This document shows positions 51,609-61,226 of a stretch of 64,000 bases of DNA, piece by piece. Numbering within the stretch: the first letter of the stretch is position 1; the number at the start of each line of letters is the position of its first letter. Location: NCBI GenBank assembly GCA_963792385.1, contig CAWBVZ010000006.1, positions 124,001 to 188,000 on the forward strand, written 5' to 3'. Below the pieces are notes generated by a model. It saw only the letters and a program-made list of their open reading frames with translations. It had not been told where the DNA came from and made no database searches. The DNA is from DASSUW01 sp963792385. Its GTDB lineage: Bacteria > Actinomycetota > Thermoleophilia > Solirubrobacterales > Solirubrobacteraceae. Made by a program: the position numbers and the translations under genes.

Positions 51609-52350
51609 GGCTCTCCTCTACTGCTCGGCGCACGAACACCTCGGTCATTCGCCGGCGGTACCAGCCGCTGGCGATCCCGTCGGTCGGCGGGTCGACCTCG
51701 CCCGCCGCCGCCGCGCCCGCTGCCGCCGGATCGTCCAGATGGGCCTCGGCGCCGGCCGACCGGATCGGGTGCTCCGCCACGCCGCCGATGGCGACGCGGC
51801 CGCCGGCCACGGCCACGCAGACGACGGCCGGGGAGTTCGCCGCCCGGCGCCCCCAGCGCACGTACACGCTGCCGGCGGCCGCGGCGTCGTCGAACGAGAC
51901 CGCGCGCACGAGATCCTCGCCCGGCCGGAACTCGTCCCAGAAGTGATCGAGGGGAACGGTGCGGTCGCCGAGCTCGACGTCCGCGCCGAGCGCGAGCAGC
52001 GCGACACCGACGTCTCCGTACGGCCGGCCCGCGAGCAGGTTGCCGCCGATCGTCGCCATGTTGCGCAACGCGGGCCCGCCCACCTCGGCCGCAGCCGCCG
52101 CCAGCGCGGGCGCATGATCAAGAGCCGCAACGGCGGCGAGCGTGGCGGTGGCGCCGACGACGGTCCGCCCGTCGCGGCGCTCGACGCCGTCGAGGCCGGC
52201 CCGCGCGAGGCCGATCACGCGCGTGGCCGCCAGCGAGCCGGCGAGCACCGCCGGCATCACGGTCGTCCCCCCGGCCATCACGGCGGCGCCGCCCGCGAGC
52301 TGCGACACCGCCTGATCGGCGGAGTCGGGAAGCAGGTACTCGGTTACCAC
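51598..52350 (-). CDS. Molybdenum hydroxylase, FAD-binding subunit (CoxM-like)
   Basis: A 250-aa FAD subunit. AVMAGGTTVMPAVLAG and LRNMATIGGNLLAGRPYGDV are the two FAD-binding motifs of this family, and DHFWDEFRPGEDLVRAVSF lies in the middle. The C-terminus shows GWYRRRMTEVFVRRAVEE, the RRxxxxVL-type end of CoxM proteins. The start is GTG at 52350, directly behind an AAGGAGGAGGA SD. It overlaps the Fe-S subunit by 11 bases and follows the cyclase gene by 17. Confidence 0.9.
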   Translation of the reverse strand: MVTEYLLPDSADQAVSQLAGGAAVMAGGTTVMPAVLAGSLAATRVIGLARAGLDGVERRDGRTVVGATATLAAVAALDHAPALAAAAAEVGGPALRNMATIGGNLLAGRPYGDVGVALLALGADVELGDRTVPLDHFWDEFRPGEDLVRAVSFDDAAAAGSVYVRWGRRAANSPAVVCVAVAGGRVAIGGVAEHPIRSAGAEAHLDDPAAAGAAAAGEVDPPTDGIASGWYRRRMTEVFVRRAVEESHAV

Positions 52351-52367
52351 TCCTCCTCCTTCGGACG

Positions 52368-53036
52368 TCAGTCGATGAGCGCGAACATACGCCCCGGGGA
52401 CCCTTCCGCACCGCGGATCGGGACGCAGCCGGCGAAGAACGGCACACGCACGCCGACCGGCAGCTGCGACAGGCCGGTGAGCTGCTGGATCAGGATCGCG
52501 CCACGGTCGAGGATCGCCTTGTGGACCACGAACTCCTCGGACGTGAAGTCGGGGTCGCGCGCCGACCGCTCGCTGAAGCAGTCGAAGCCGACGACCTTCG
52601 CGCCCTGATCGACCAGCCAGCCCGCGGCCTCCGGCTCGCAGTAGGGCGAGCGCAGGTAGTAGTCGGGGAACTTGCCCCAGGACTTCTCCGTCCAGTCGGT
52701 GCGCACGAGCGCGACGTCCCCCGCCTCGATCCGCGGCGCGTGCTCCTCGAGCAACGCCACCGTGATCGGCTCGTCCTCCCCGAGGAACGTGAGATCGATG
52801 ACGAGCGCCGGACCGCACGTGCGCTCGAGCGCGACGTCGGCCGCCGCCTCGCCGCCCTCGGTGCAGTGGAGCGAGAAGTCGACGTGCGTCCCGGTATGGA
52901 GCATCATGCTGACCTCGCTCGCCTGCCAGAAGCCCGGCCCGCGGTGGTGGCTGGTGAGCTCCAGCCGCACGTTTCCCGACGGTGGGCTGAGCGTGTCCTC
53001 GCCGATCTTCAGCGTGAGGTCGACGATCCTCGTCAC
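52368..53036 (-). CDS. Cyclase-family hydrolase (kynurenine formamidase-like)
   Basis: A 222-aa metal-dependent amidohydrolase-type protein. The HxGTHxDxxxH signature is present as LHTGTHVDFSLHCTEGG, preceded by VRLELTSHHRGPG. Relatives include kynurenine formamidase and isatin hydrolase, which open an amide or lactam ring; a hydrolytic step on a heterocycle oxidised by the linked Mo enzyme fits well (inference). GTG at 53036 with an AAGGAGG SD four bases upstream. It overlaps the FadR-type regulator by four bases. Confidence 0.85.
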   Translation of the reverse strand: MTRIVDLTLKIGEDTLSPPSGNVRLELTSHHRGPGFWQASEVSMMLHTGTHVDFSLHCTEGGEAAADVALERTCGPALVIDLTFLGEDEPITVALLEEHAPRIEAGDVALVRTDWTEKSWGKFPDYYLRSPYCEPEAAGWLVDQGAKVVGFDCFSERSARDPDFTSEEFVVHKAILDRGAILIQQLTGLSQLPVGVRVPFFAGCVPIRGAEGSPGRMFALID

Positions 53037-53737
53037 AGATCCTCCTTGCGCGCGTTGCGCTCGACGTTGTCCAGGTGGCGGTGCATCGCGGCCGCTGCCG
53101 CCTCGCCGTCGCGCGCGTGCAGCGCCGCGACGATCTCGCGGTGGTCGGCCAGGGCCTGGCGACGAACGGCCGGAACCGTGCCCGTGCGCTTCCGGCTCGC
53201 CAGCCCGAGCGCGTGGATCGACTCCATGAAGCGCCCGAGGATCGCGTTCCCGGCGGCGACGCGGATCGCGTCGTGCAGCTCGACGTCGGCGACCAGAAAT
53301 GCCTCCGCGTCGTCCATCGTCGACTCGGCCTGCTCGAGGCACTCGTCCAGGTGGGTGAGGAAAGCGTCGTCCGCCCGGCCGGCGGCGAGCGCGGCGATCG
53401 CCGGCTCGACGACCTTGCGCGCCTCGAACAGCTGGTCGGAGCCGTGCTCGGACAGCGAGAGCACGAAGCTCAGGTGCCGGACGAGCAGCTCCGGCTCCAG
53501 CGACGAGACATACGTGCCGGTGCCGTGGCGCATGTCGGTCACGCCGAGCACCGTCAACGCGCGCAGCGCCTCACGCAGCGATGACCGGCTGACGCCCATC
53601 GACGCCGCCAGCTCACGCTCGGCGGGCAGCCTGTCGCCCGGCCCAAGATGCCGCTGCTGAATCAGATCGAGCAGCCGCGAGACGATCTGCTGGGGCACCG
53701 CCTCCCGCGTTACCGTTCCAAACGGTGGTCCGACCAC
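53033..53737 (-). CDS. FadR/GntR-family transcriptional regulator (FCD domain)
   Basis: A 234-aa GntR-type regulator. The winged helix covers residues ~15-75 (LDLIQQRHLGPGDRLPAERELAASMGVSRSSLREALRAL), and the all-helical FCD effector domain includes the metal-ligand region FLVADVELHDAIRVAAGNAIL. It heads the operon cyclase-FAD-FeS-Mo-Mo-EthD and likely represses it until the substrate or product is present. The GTG start at 53737 lies within a perfect operator palindrome, so it is probably autoregulated. It is divergent from typA. Confidence 0.9.
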   Translation of the reverse strand: MVGPPFGTVTREAVPQQIVSRLLDLIQQRHLGPGDRLPAERELAASMGVSRSSLREALRALTVLGVTDMRHGTGTYVSSLEPELLVRHLSFVLSLSEHGSDQLFEARKVVEPAIAALAAGRADDAFLTHLDECLEQAESTMDDAEAFLVADVELHDAIRVAAGNAILGRFMESIHALGLASRKRTGTVPAVRRQALADHREIVAALHARDGEAAAAAMHRHLDNVERNARKEDL

Positions 53738-53738
53738 C
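53724..53738. promoter_or_regulatory. FadR/GntR-type operator at the regulator start
   Basis: GGTGGTCCGACCACC is a perfect 15-base palindrome around a central C. It contains TGGTCnGACCA, a common operator core of FCD-type GntR regulators. It covers the GTG start codon at 53737. Confidence 0.65.
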
Positions 53739-53783
53739 CGGCCACCGTACCTGTCACGGCCGAAGGGTGTCAAGGTTTCTCCT

Positions 53784-55610
<1,827 letters not shown>

Positions 55611-55697
55611 TCACCCGGCCGTCTCTGCGCTACTTTTCGCGACCGGCGGAAGGCAAGGCAGGGGTTCACGACGGGCCCCGCAGGGAAGAGGTGACGT

Positions 55698-55982
55698 ATG
55701 CCGCGGATCCAAGTGGACACGGAATCGCTGACGGCGGGCGGCGCACAGCAGTCGGCAGCCGGCGGCCAGGCGCTGGAAGCAGCGGGCGAATTGCAGGCCG
55801 CGATGGCCGCGGCCGCGGCCGCGGTCGGCGACGCCGGTGCGGGCGGCGCAGTCGGCGAGTGGGGCACTTCCTGGTCGCGCAGCCTCGCCGCTCTCGGTGA
55901 CGCCACGGTGCGCACCGGCGGCAACCTCTCGGCAGCCGGCTTGGTGTACCGCGACACGGACGAAGGGCAGATGAAGCGCTGA
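55698..55982 (+). CDS. ESX/type VII secretion small partner (EspC/WXG100-like)
   Basis: A 94-aa helical protein. The pattern of two alanine-rich helices joined by a turn (VGEWGTSWSRSL) fits the WXG100/EspC group of type VII secretion substrates. The C-terminus contains Y-R-D-T-D, the YxxxD/E export signal that follows the hairpin in ESX substrates. It likely dimerises with the N-terminal domain of the next protein for export. The stop and the next start share one base (TGATG). SD GAGGTGA lies before the ATG; this is the first gene of an eight-gene run. Confidence 0.65.
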   Translation: MPRIQVDTESLTAGGAQQSAAGGQALEAAGELQAAMAAAAAAVGDAGAGGAVGEWGTSWSRSLAALGDATVRTGGNLSAAGLVYRDTDEGQMKR

Positions 55983-57736
55983 TGGCGGGGGGCGAGAGCT
56001 ACGGCGGGATCACCGTCCCCGAGGGCGACCCGGGCGCGCTCGAGGCATCCGCGGGCCGGCTGGTGGCGAGCGCCGGGATGCTCCAGTCGGTCTCCGGGCA
56101 CCTGAACGGCGTCCTCGGCGCCCTGTCCTGGTTCGGGCCGGCGAGCGCTCAGCACGCCGGGCTGACCGGCACCCAGAACCTGATGGCGACCACGAGCGCC
56201 AACTCGCTGATCCAGCAGGCATCGGTCATCAACGGCTACGCCGAAGTCCTGGAGGCCGCCCAGCGCCAGGGCAAGCGGGCGATCGAGCGCGCGAAGGACG
56301 CCGACCAGCGGATCCGCGAGGCGAAGGAGGACATCCGCCAGGCGGTCGCCGACCAGGGCGCCGCCCAGCTGCGCATCATCGCCGCACAGGCCGCGCAGGC
56401 GCGCTTCGTCACCGCGGTGGTCGACATCGCGCTCGGCGACGCCTCCGCTGCGGCCGCCGCGGACGCGGCCGCCGCCGAGGAGGCCGCCGCGCGGCGCGAC
56501 CTACAGGCCGCCGAGGAGCGCGAGCGACGCGCCCGCATGCGCCTCGAGCACGCCGAGGACGACCGCCGCGAGGCCCAGCAGGACGGCCTCGACGCCGAGC
56601 AGGCGGTCGATATCGCGCGCACCGGCCTGATCGCGGCCGCACAGGGCGCGGGACTCCTCCCGACCCAGCCCGGCGGGCCCGCCAACCCCGCGTTCGCGGC
56701 AGCCGCCGGCATCGTGCTCGAGCAGCCGAAGCCCGCGCCCGAGTCGGACGACAAGAACTGGTTCGAGCGCCGGGTCGACGACGCCACCGGTGCCGCCGCG
56801 TGGACGTGGGACCAGGCGAAGCAGGTCCCGGGCGGCGCCTGGGAGGGCACGAAGGGCATCTACGAGGGCGGCAAGTTCGTCCTCGAGCTCAACCCCATGA
56901 GCGCCGACAACATGGCGCACCCGGGCCGGACATTCGAGCGCTACAAGCAACTCGCCGGCGCTGGCCAGTTCGCGTACGAGCACCCCGGCGAGTTCGGCAA
57001 GCAGCTGATCAACTACGAGGACCTCGCGGCCGGCCGCTACGGCGAGTGGGGAGGCAACCTCGTGCCGGACCTCGTCCTCGCGGTGACGACCGGCGGCGCC
57101 GGCACCGCCGCGACGCGCAGCGCGCGGATCGCCAAGGCGACGAGCAAGCTCAGCGAGGCCGAGCGGGCGTTCAACCGGGCGACCGATATCAAGGGCAGCA
57201 TGCCGACGCAGAAGTTCCGCGACCAGAAGACGTTCGCCACACACGCCGGCGACGATGGAGCGGTCGCGATCAGCGGCGACAGCGTCGCGCAACAGCGCAA
57301 GATGCTCGAGCGCGCCGGCATCGACCCGAACCTGCTGAAGACGCAGTCCGCCGACGAGATTCGCGCGGGGATGAAGTCGGCCGCCGGCCACGACATGCCG
57401 AATCACCCGTTCGACGCGACTCGCAGCGAGGGCTACTACTACAGCACCCACGCAGAGGTCAAGCTGCTGCTCGACGAGCCTTCAAAGCCCGTTGGCGTGA
57501 CCCTGCGGCCCTGCCCGGAGAGCTGCGATCCGGGCATCCAGAGCCTCGCGCACAACCTCAAGCAGGACATCGTTGTCCAGTCCCCGGACGGCGCGACGCT
57601 GTACAAGGGCGACGGCACCGTGGTCCCGAACGCATCGCCGAAGGACTTCTCCGGCGTCAACAGCCGCTGGCCCGGCGCGCTGTGGGGCGCGGGCGGCGGT
57701 GCGGCCGGACTCGCCACGTCGCCGGCCGGTCCGTGA
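55982..57736 (+). CDS. Polymorphic toxin with ESX-type N-terminus and deaminase-like C-terminus
   Basis: A 584-aa protein in three parts. Residues 1-90 resemble a T7SS substrate helical domain (GALSWFGPASAQHAGL is a W-x-G-like turn); 90-240 is a long alanine/glutamate-rich coiled coil (KRAIERAKDADQRIREAKE). The C-terminal ~150 residues contain YYYSTHAEVKLLL with H490-A-E492 and TLRPCPESCD with C511 and C515, followed by strand DIVVQSPDG. HAE plus a paired cysteine motif is the zinc site of the cytidine-deaminase-like toxins; here the cysteines are spaced C-x3-C instead of the usual C-x2-C. Likely exported and active on nucleic acid or nucleotides (inference). Candidate immunity genes follow directly. 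Confidence 0.7.
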   Translation: MAGGESYGGITVPEGDPGALEASAGRLVASAGMLQSVSGHLNGVLGALSWFGPASAQHAGLTGTQNLMATTSANSLIQQASVINGYAEVLEAAQRQGKRAIERAKDADQRIREAKEDIRQAVADQGAAQLRIIAAQAAQARFVTAVVDIALGDASAAAAADAAAAEEAAARRDLQAAEERERRARMRLEHAEDDRREAQQDGLDAEQAVDIARTGLIAAAQGAGLLPTQPGGPANPAFAAAAGIVLEQPKPAPESDDKNWFERRVDDATGAAAWTWDQAKQVPGGAWEGTKGIYEGGKFVLELNPMSADNMAHPGRTFERYKQLAGAGQFAYEHPGEFGKQLINYEDLAAGRYGEWGGNLVPDLVLAVTTGGAGTAATRSARIAKATSKLSEAERAFNRATDIKGSMPTQKFRDQKTFATHAGDDGAVAISGDSVAQQRKMLERAGIDPNLLKTQSADEIRAGMKSAAGHDMPNHPFDATRSEGYYYSTHAEVKLLLDEPSKPVGVTLRPCPESCDPGIQSLAHNLKQDIVVQSPDGATLYKGDGTVVPNASPKDFSGVNSRWPGALWGAGGGAAGLATSPAGP

Positions 57737-58323
57737 GCGATATCGACAGCGCCATCGCGGAGGCGCTGACCGCGCTCGACGCGGCGCCGGACGGTTGGCT
57801 CGACCTGCCGGATCGCCGGCGGCTGCGGGAGGCGATGGGTCCATGGACCCCGGTGTACGAGCCCGGCGGCCCGGACGCCGGGTTGCTGCGCCGCGCGGAG
57901 CTGCACGTGGCATCCGCGCGACGCGCGCTCCCGCGCTGGGAGCAGGCGTTCCCGGATGACCGGCGCCCGCACGAGCTCGTGGAGGCGGTCATCCCGACGT
58001 TGCGAGGCGAGCAGCCGGAGGACGCGATGGCCGCGGCCGCTGCGGCCTTGCGGGAGGACGTCGACCGGCTCGCCGTGCAGCCCGACCGCCGGGAAGCGTT
58101 CTTCGCCGGCCGTGCGGCTGTCCATCTCCCCTCCGAGGCGTCGGACGGCGACCTCGACCCCGACTTCTATCCGCCCGAGATGGTGGACCGGGAGCTCGAC
58201 GATCCGGTCGTCGAGGCGCTCGCCGCCTGGGCGCTCGCCGAGGACGACCCCGAGGGCACGCGCGCGTACTGGCGCTGGTACGTGACGGAGGCGTTCCCGG
58301 CCGCCTACGCGGCGGCGCCGTGA
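57733..58323 (+). CDS. Candidate immunity protein 1
   Basis: A 196-aa, mainly helical acidic protein with no signal peptide, so it stays in the cytoplasm where an immunity protein must act. Its end, AYWRWYVTEAFPAAYAA, resembles the aromatic C-terminal motif (WxWY...AxP.A) of the Imm5-type immunity families, but I cannot confirm the family. It starts by GTGA overlap with the toxin gene, the position expected for the cognate immunity gene. The next gene is a clear paralogue with the same length and most residues shared by eye. Confidence 0.6.
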   Translation: MSDIDSAIAEALTALDAAPDGWLDLPDRRRLREAMGPWTPVYEPGGPDAGLLRRAELHVASARRALPRWEQAFPDDRRPHELVEAVIPTLRGEQPEDAMAAAAAALREDVDRLAVQPDRREAFFAGRAAVHLPSEASDGDLDPDFYPPEMVDRELDDPVVEALAAWALAEDDPEGTRAYWRWYVTEAFPAAYAAAP

Positions 58324-58913
58324 CCGCGATCGCCGGCTCCATCGAGACGGCGCTCGCCGCGCTCGACGCAGCGCCAGACGGCTGGCTCGACTTGCCGGAT
58401 CGCCGGCGGTTGCGGGAGGCGCTCGGACCGTGGACGCCGCCCTACGAGCCGGGCGGGCCCGACGCCGGACTGCTGCGCCGCGCGGCGCTGCTGGTGGCGT
58501 GCGTCCAGCGAGCGCTGCCGTGCTGGGAGCAAGGCTTCCCGGAGGATCGCCGCCCCCACGAGCTCGTCGCGGCAGTCATGCCGGCCCTGCACGGTGAGGT
58601 CCCGGAGAAGCGTATGGACGCCGCTGCAGCCGCACTGCGCGAAGACGTCGATCCGCTCGGCGCCCAGATGGATCGCGAGCCCGGCCCGTTCTTCGCGGGC
58701 TCCGCCGCCGTCAGCCTCACGGTCGAGGCATGGGATGGCGATCTCGATCCGGAGTTCGACCCGCCCGAGAGGCGCGATCGCGAGCTCGACGAGCCCCGCG
58801 TCGAGGCACTCGCCGCGCATGCGCTCGCGCATGGTGACCCTGAGGGTATGCGGGCGTACTGGCGCTGGTACGTGACGGAGGCGTTCCCGGCGGCGTACGC
58901 TGCGGCGTCGTGA
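58320..58913 (+). CDS. Candidate immunity protein 2 (tandem paralogue)
   Basis: A 197-aa paralogue of the preceding protein. Shared blocks include LDAAPDGWLDLPDRRRLREA, GPWTP.YEPGGPDAGLLRRA and the C-terminal AYWRWYVTEAFPAAYAA; differences gather in the middle (VASARRALPRWEQAF against VACVQRALPCWEQGF). A tandem duplication of an immunity gene is common in polymorphic toxin loci and may protect against related toxins of other strains. It overlaps its neighbours by GTGA on both sides. Confidence 0.6.
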   Translation: MTAIAGSIETALAALDAAPDGWLDLPDRRRLREALGPWTPPYEPGGPDAGLLRRAALLVACVQRALPCWEQGFPEDRRPHELVAAVMPALHGEVPEKRMDAAAAALREDVDPLGAQMDREPGPFFAGSAAVSLTVEAWDGDLDPEFDPPERRDRELDEPRVEALAAHALAHGDPEGMRAYWRWYVTEAFPAAYAAAS

Positions 58914-59356
58914 AGCTGCGCCGAGGATCGCCGACCAAGGGCCTCGAGTTCGACCTCGAGTTCCCCGAGGGGCTCAACGTGTACCGCGACGTGCCCGGCG
59001 TCGACCTGATCGTCAGCGCCGGCGAGCTGAACGATCCCGAGTCGACGGTGATCAGCATCGGGGCCGCGCGCGACGGCGGTCCGGTGACGCGCGATGAGCA
59101 CGTGCAGAAGGTCCGCCGGAACTCTGCCGAGATCGACCCTCACCTGGTCGACGAAGGCCCGATCCCGCTCGCCGGCCTCGAGTCCTGGTGGACGCTCGAC
59201 ACGATCGTGCTCGGCGGCCGGTCGCTCGTGCTCGAACGCTGGATGCTCGTCCGCGACGGCGTCGGCTGGACGGCGAGCGTGCAGATGCCGTGGCTCTATC
59301 TCCACCGGTTCCGCGACGGAGCCATCGCCATCGTCTCGACGCTGCGGTTCCGATGA
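58910..59356 (+). CDS. DcrB/LpqN-like protein of the ESX-toxin operon (module copy 1)
   Basis: A 148-aa alpha/beta protein without signal peptide. FEFPEGLNVYRDVPGVDLIV-like opening (here FDLEFPEGLNVYRDVPG) and the later SLVLERWMLVRDGVGWTASVQMP pattern resemble the DcrB/LpqN/DUF1795 fold, in which small adaptor proteins assist secretion systems. It is paralogous to the gene at 60145-60576, which has the matching VVLEQWRLVSAGQRWVVTAS. A role as a chaperone or adaptor for export of the toxin is plausible but inferred only from the locus. GTG start overlaps the previous stop. Confidence 0.55.
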   Translation: MKLRRGSPTKGLEFDLEFPEGLNVYRDVPGVDLIVSAGELNDPESTVISIGAARDGGPVTRDEHVQKVRRNSAEIDPHLVDEGPIPLAGLESWWTLDTIVLGGRSLVLERWMLVRDGVGWTASVQMPWLYLHRFRDGAIAIVSTLRFR

Positions 59357-60138
59357 GCGCGCCCGCGTTCAACCCCGAGACCGGCCTGCTGACCGCGCCG
59401 CGGGAGACGATCGGCGCGCTCGCGACGATCGCCACGGGCGCGGGCGAGGCGGACGCCGCCGCGGTCGACGCGGTGCTCGCCGCCGCTGGGGCAGGGTCGC
59501 TCGCCGACCCGCACCCGAAGCTCGCCGAGGCGCTCGCGCCGCTGCGCAGCCCGATCATTGGCATCCGACTCGGGAAGACCGGCTATGTGATGCCGGGCTG
59601 GATCGGTGACGGACGCTTCACGCTGCACGTGTACCGCGGCGGCGACGACGACCAGCTCGTGCCGATGCCGGCCGAGCACCTCGTGCACTTCCTGCTGTGG
59701 CTGCTCGACATCAGCCCACGCCCGCGCGATCCGCGTCCGGACGAGACGACGCTGGACGGCGCCGCGCTCGACCGCGCGGTCGCGCTGCGGCTCGGCGGCC
59801 GGCCGTCCGAGGGCCTGCTGCCCGAGCCGCTCGACGCCGCGGTCGCGCACGGATTCCGTGACTGGTGGCTGGCGAGCTCGCACTGGACACCTGCCCCGGG
59901 CGCGCCGGGCTCGCTGATGCTGGAGGCCGTCGACACAGACGCCGGGCTCTGGTCGGTCCAGCGGCTCGAGGACGACACGGCGATCGTGCGCCCGGTCACG
60001 CCTGTCAGCACGATGCTCGCGCTCGGCGACCTGCTGCCGGACAACAACCTGATCGCCCGCGACGCTCCACGACTGCCGCTCGACGCGACGCCGGTGCTCG
60101 GCGGGCCGGTCGCCTGGGTCGCCGACGTGCTGCGCTGA
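59353..60138 (+). CDS. Possible ESX chaperone-like protein (module copy 1)
   Basis: A 261-aa cytoplasmic protein with no recognised catalytic motif. The C-terminal part (LEAVDTDAGLWSVQRLEDDTAIVRP, then TPVSTMLALGDLL) recalls the end of EspG, the substrate-specific chaperone of ESX systems, where a short strand pair is followed by a helix. The same end pattern occurs in the paralogue at 60573-61226 (LDSERGLWTIADG ... THATAVLDELAAL). Role and family are not confirmed. Starts in an ATGA overlap with the preceding module gene. Confidence 0.5.
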   Translation: MSAPAFNPETGLLTAPRETIGALATIATGAGEADAAAVDAVLAAAGAGSLADPHPKLAEALAPLRSPIIGIRLGKTGYVMPGWIGDGRFTLHVYRGGDDDQLVPMPAEHLVHFLLWLLDISPRPRDPRPDETTLDGAALDRAVALRLGGRPSEGLLPEPLDAAVAHGFRDWWLASSHWTPAPGAPGSLMLEAVDTDAGLWSVQRLEDDTAIVRPVTPVSTMLALGDLLPDNNLIARDAPRLPLDATPVLGGPVAWVADVLR

Positions 60139-60144
60139 GCCCCG

Positions 60145-60576
60145 ATGGCGACCTACCGCCTGGACCCGCTGGGAATCCTCGAGATCGAGCCGCTGGAACT
60201 CGACGACGGGTCGGTGCTGCACGAGCTGATCGCACCGCTGCGGGCGCCGAGCGCGAGCCGCGCGGGAGTCTCGGTCCACGGTGAGCCCGCGCTGGCGGGT
60301 GACACCGCGCTCGACCTCACCGACCAGGCGATGTCAACGCTCGGCGGCGACGAGGTGCTCGTCGACTGGGAGCCGTGCGAGCTGGGCGGCGAGCGCGCGG
60401 TCCGCACACTCATCCTGCTCCAGCTCGGCGGCGTCGCAACGGTGGTTCTGGAGCAGTGGAGGCTCGTCTCCGCGGGCCAGCGCTGGGTCGTGACCGCGAG
60501 CGCGGACCTGGCGGGGTGGCCGCGGATCGCGCCCGGGCTGCGCGGCGTGGTCGCGACGCTCGAGGTCGCGCCGTGA
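60145..60576 (+). CDS. DcrB/LpqN-like protein of the ESX-toxin operon (module copy 2)
   Basis: A 143-aa protein paralogous to the one at 58910-59356, with the same predicted order of strands and the matching late segment VVLEQWRLVSAGQRWVVTAS. The N-terminal half is more divergent (LGILEIEPLELDDGSVLHEL). It is followed by a second EspG-like gene, so the two-gene module is repeated. The six-base gap before its ATG is the only gap in the run from 55698. No signal peptide is present. Function unknown; an adaptor role is an inference from context. Confidence 0.55.
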   Translation: MATYRLDPLGILEIEPLELDDGSVLHELIAPLRAPSASRAGVSVHGEPALAGDTALDLTDQAMSTLGGDEVLVDWEPCELGGERAVRTLILLQLGGVATVVLEQWRLVSAGQRWVVTASADLAGWPRIAPGLRGVVATLEVAP

Positions 60577-61226
60577 GCTTGCCGCCCGGGCTGACGGTCG
60601 ACGCGGCGCGCGCCGAGGTGCGCGGTCCGGCGGACGCGATCCACGCCCTGCTCACCGACGCGGACGCCGACGAGCTCGCCCCGCCGCTGCTCGCCGCGGG
60701 CGTCCGGGCGGCCAGGACGCCGACGGCGCGCTTCCGCGTGACCGGCCTCCAGCAGCCGGTCGAGGCACTCGCTGACGCGCACGCCGCCGCGCTGCTCCTG
60801 CCGCTCGGCGCCGATGAGACCGCGTTGCGCGCCTGCACGCCGAGCGGACTCCTCGGGCTGCTGGTGCGCGCGGTCGGGCTGGGGCCGCGGCCACGGCCCG
60901 TGGATGGCGGGACGCTCAGCGTGCCGGCCGCCCGGATGGCGCAGGTCGTCGCCGAGCGCTCCGCCGCGACTGCCGGGCTCGACGAGGCGCAGGAGCAGTT
61001 GCTCCAGGAGCACCTCGACGCGCTCGTCGAGCACTGGCGGATCGAGGTCCACGGGCCGGGCACCGACGAAGGCCCCGTGGGCTGGTACCTCGAGGTGCTC
61101 GACAGCGAGCGCGGGCTATGGACCATCGCCGACGGCGCGGAGGGCCGACTGACGCTCACGCCGACGCACGCGACCGCGGTGCTCGACGAGCTCGCGGCGC
61201 TCCCCGGGCACGTCGGCCTCGGCTAA
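60573..61226 (+). CDS. Possible ESX chaperone-like protein (module copy 2)
   Basis: A 217-aa protein similar in its last third to the 261-aa protein of copy 1 (VGWYLEVLDSERGLWTIADG, LTLTPTHATAVLDELAALPG). The first two thirds are alanine-rich helices (VEALADAHAAALLLPLGADE) that are less alike. GTG start overlaps the preceding gene (GTGA). It ends the ESX-toxin operon, and its stop overlaps the convergent pilin-like gene by four bases. The copies differ enough to suggest they serve different partners. Confidence 0.5.
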   Translation: MSLPPGLTVDAARAEVRGPADAIHALLTDADADELAPPLLAAGVRAARTPTARFRVTGLQQPVEALADAHAAALLLPLGADETALRACTPSGLLGLLVRAVGLGPRPRPVDGGTLSVPAARMAQVVAERSAATAGLDEAQEQLLQEHLDALVEHWRIEVHGPGTDEGPVGWYLEVLDSERGLWTIADGAEGRLTLTPTHATAVLDELAALPGHVGLG

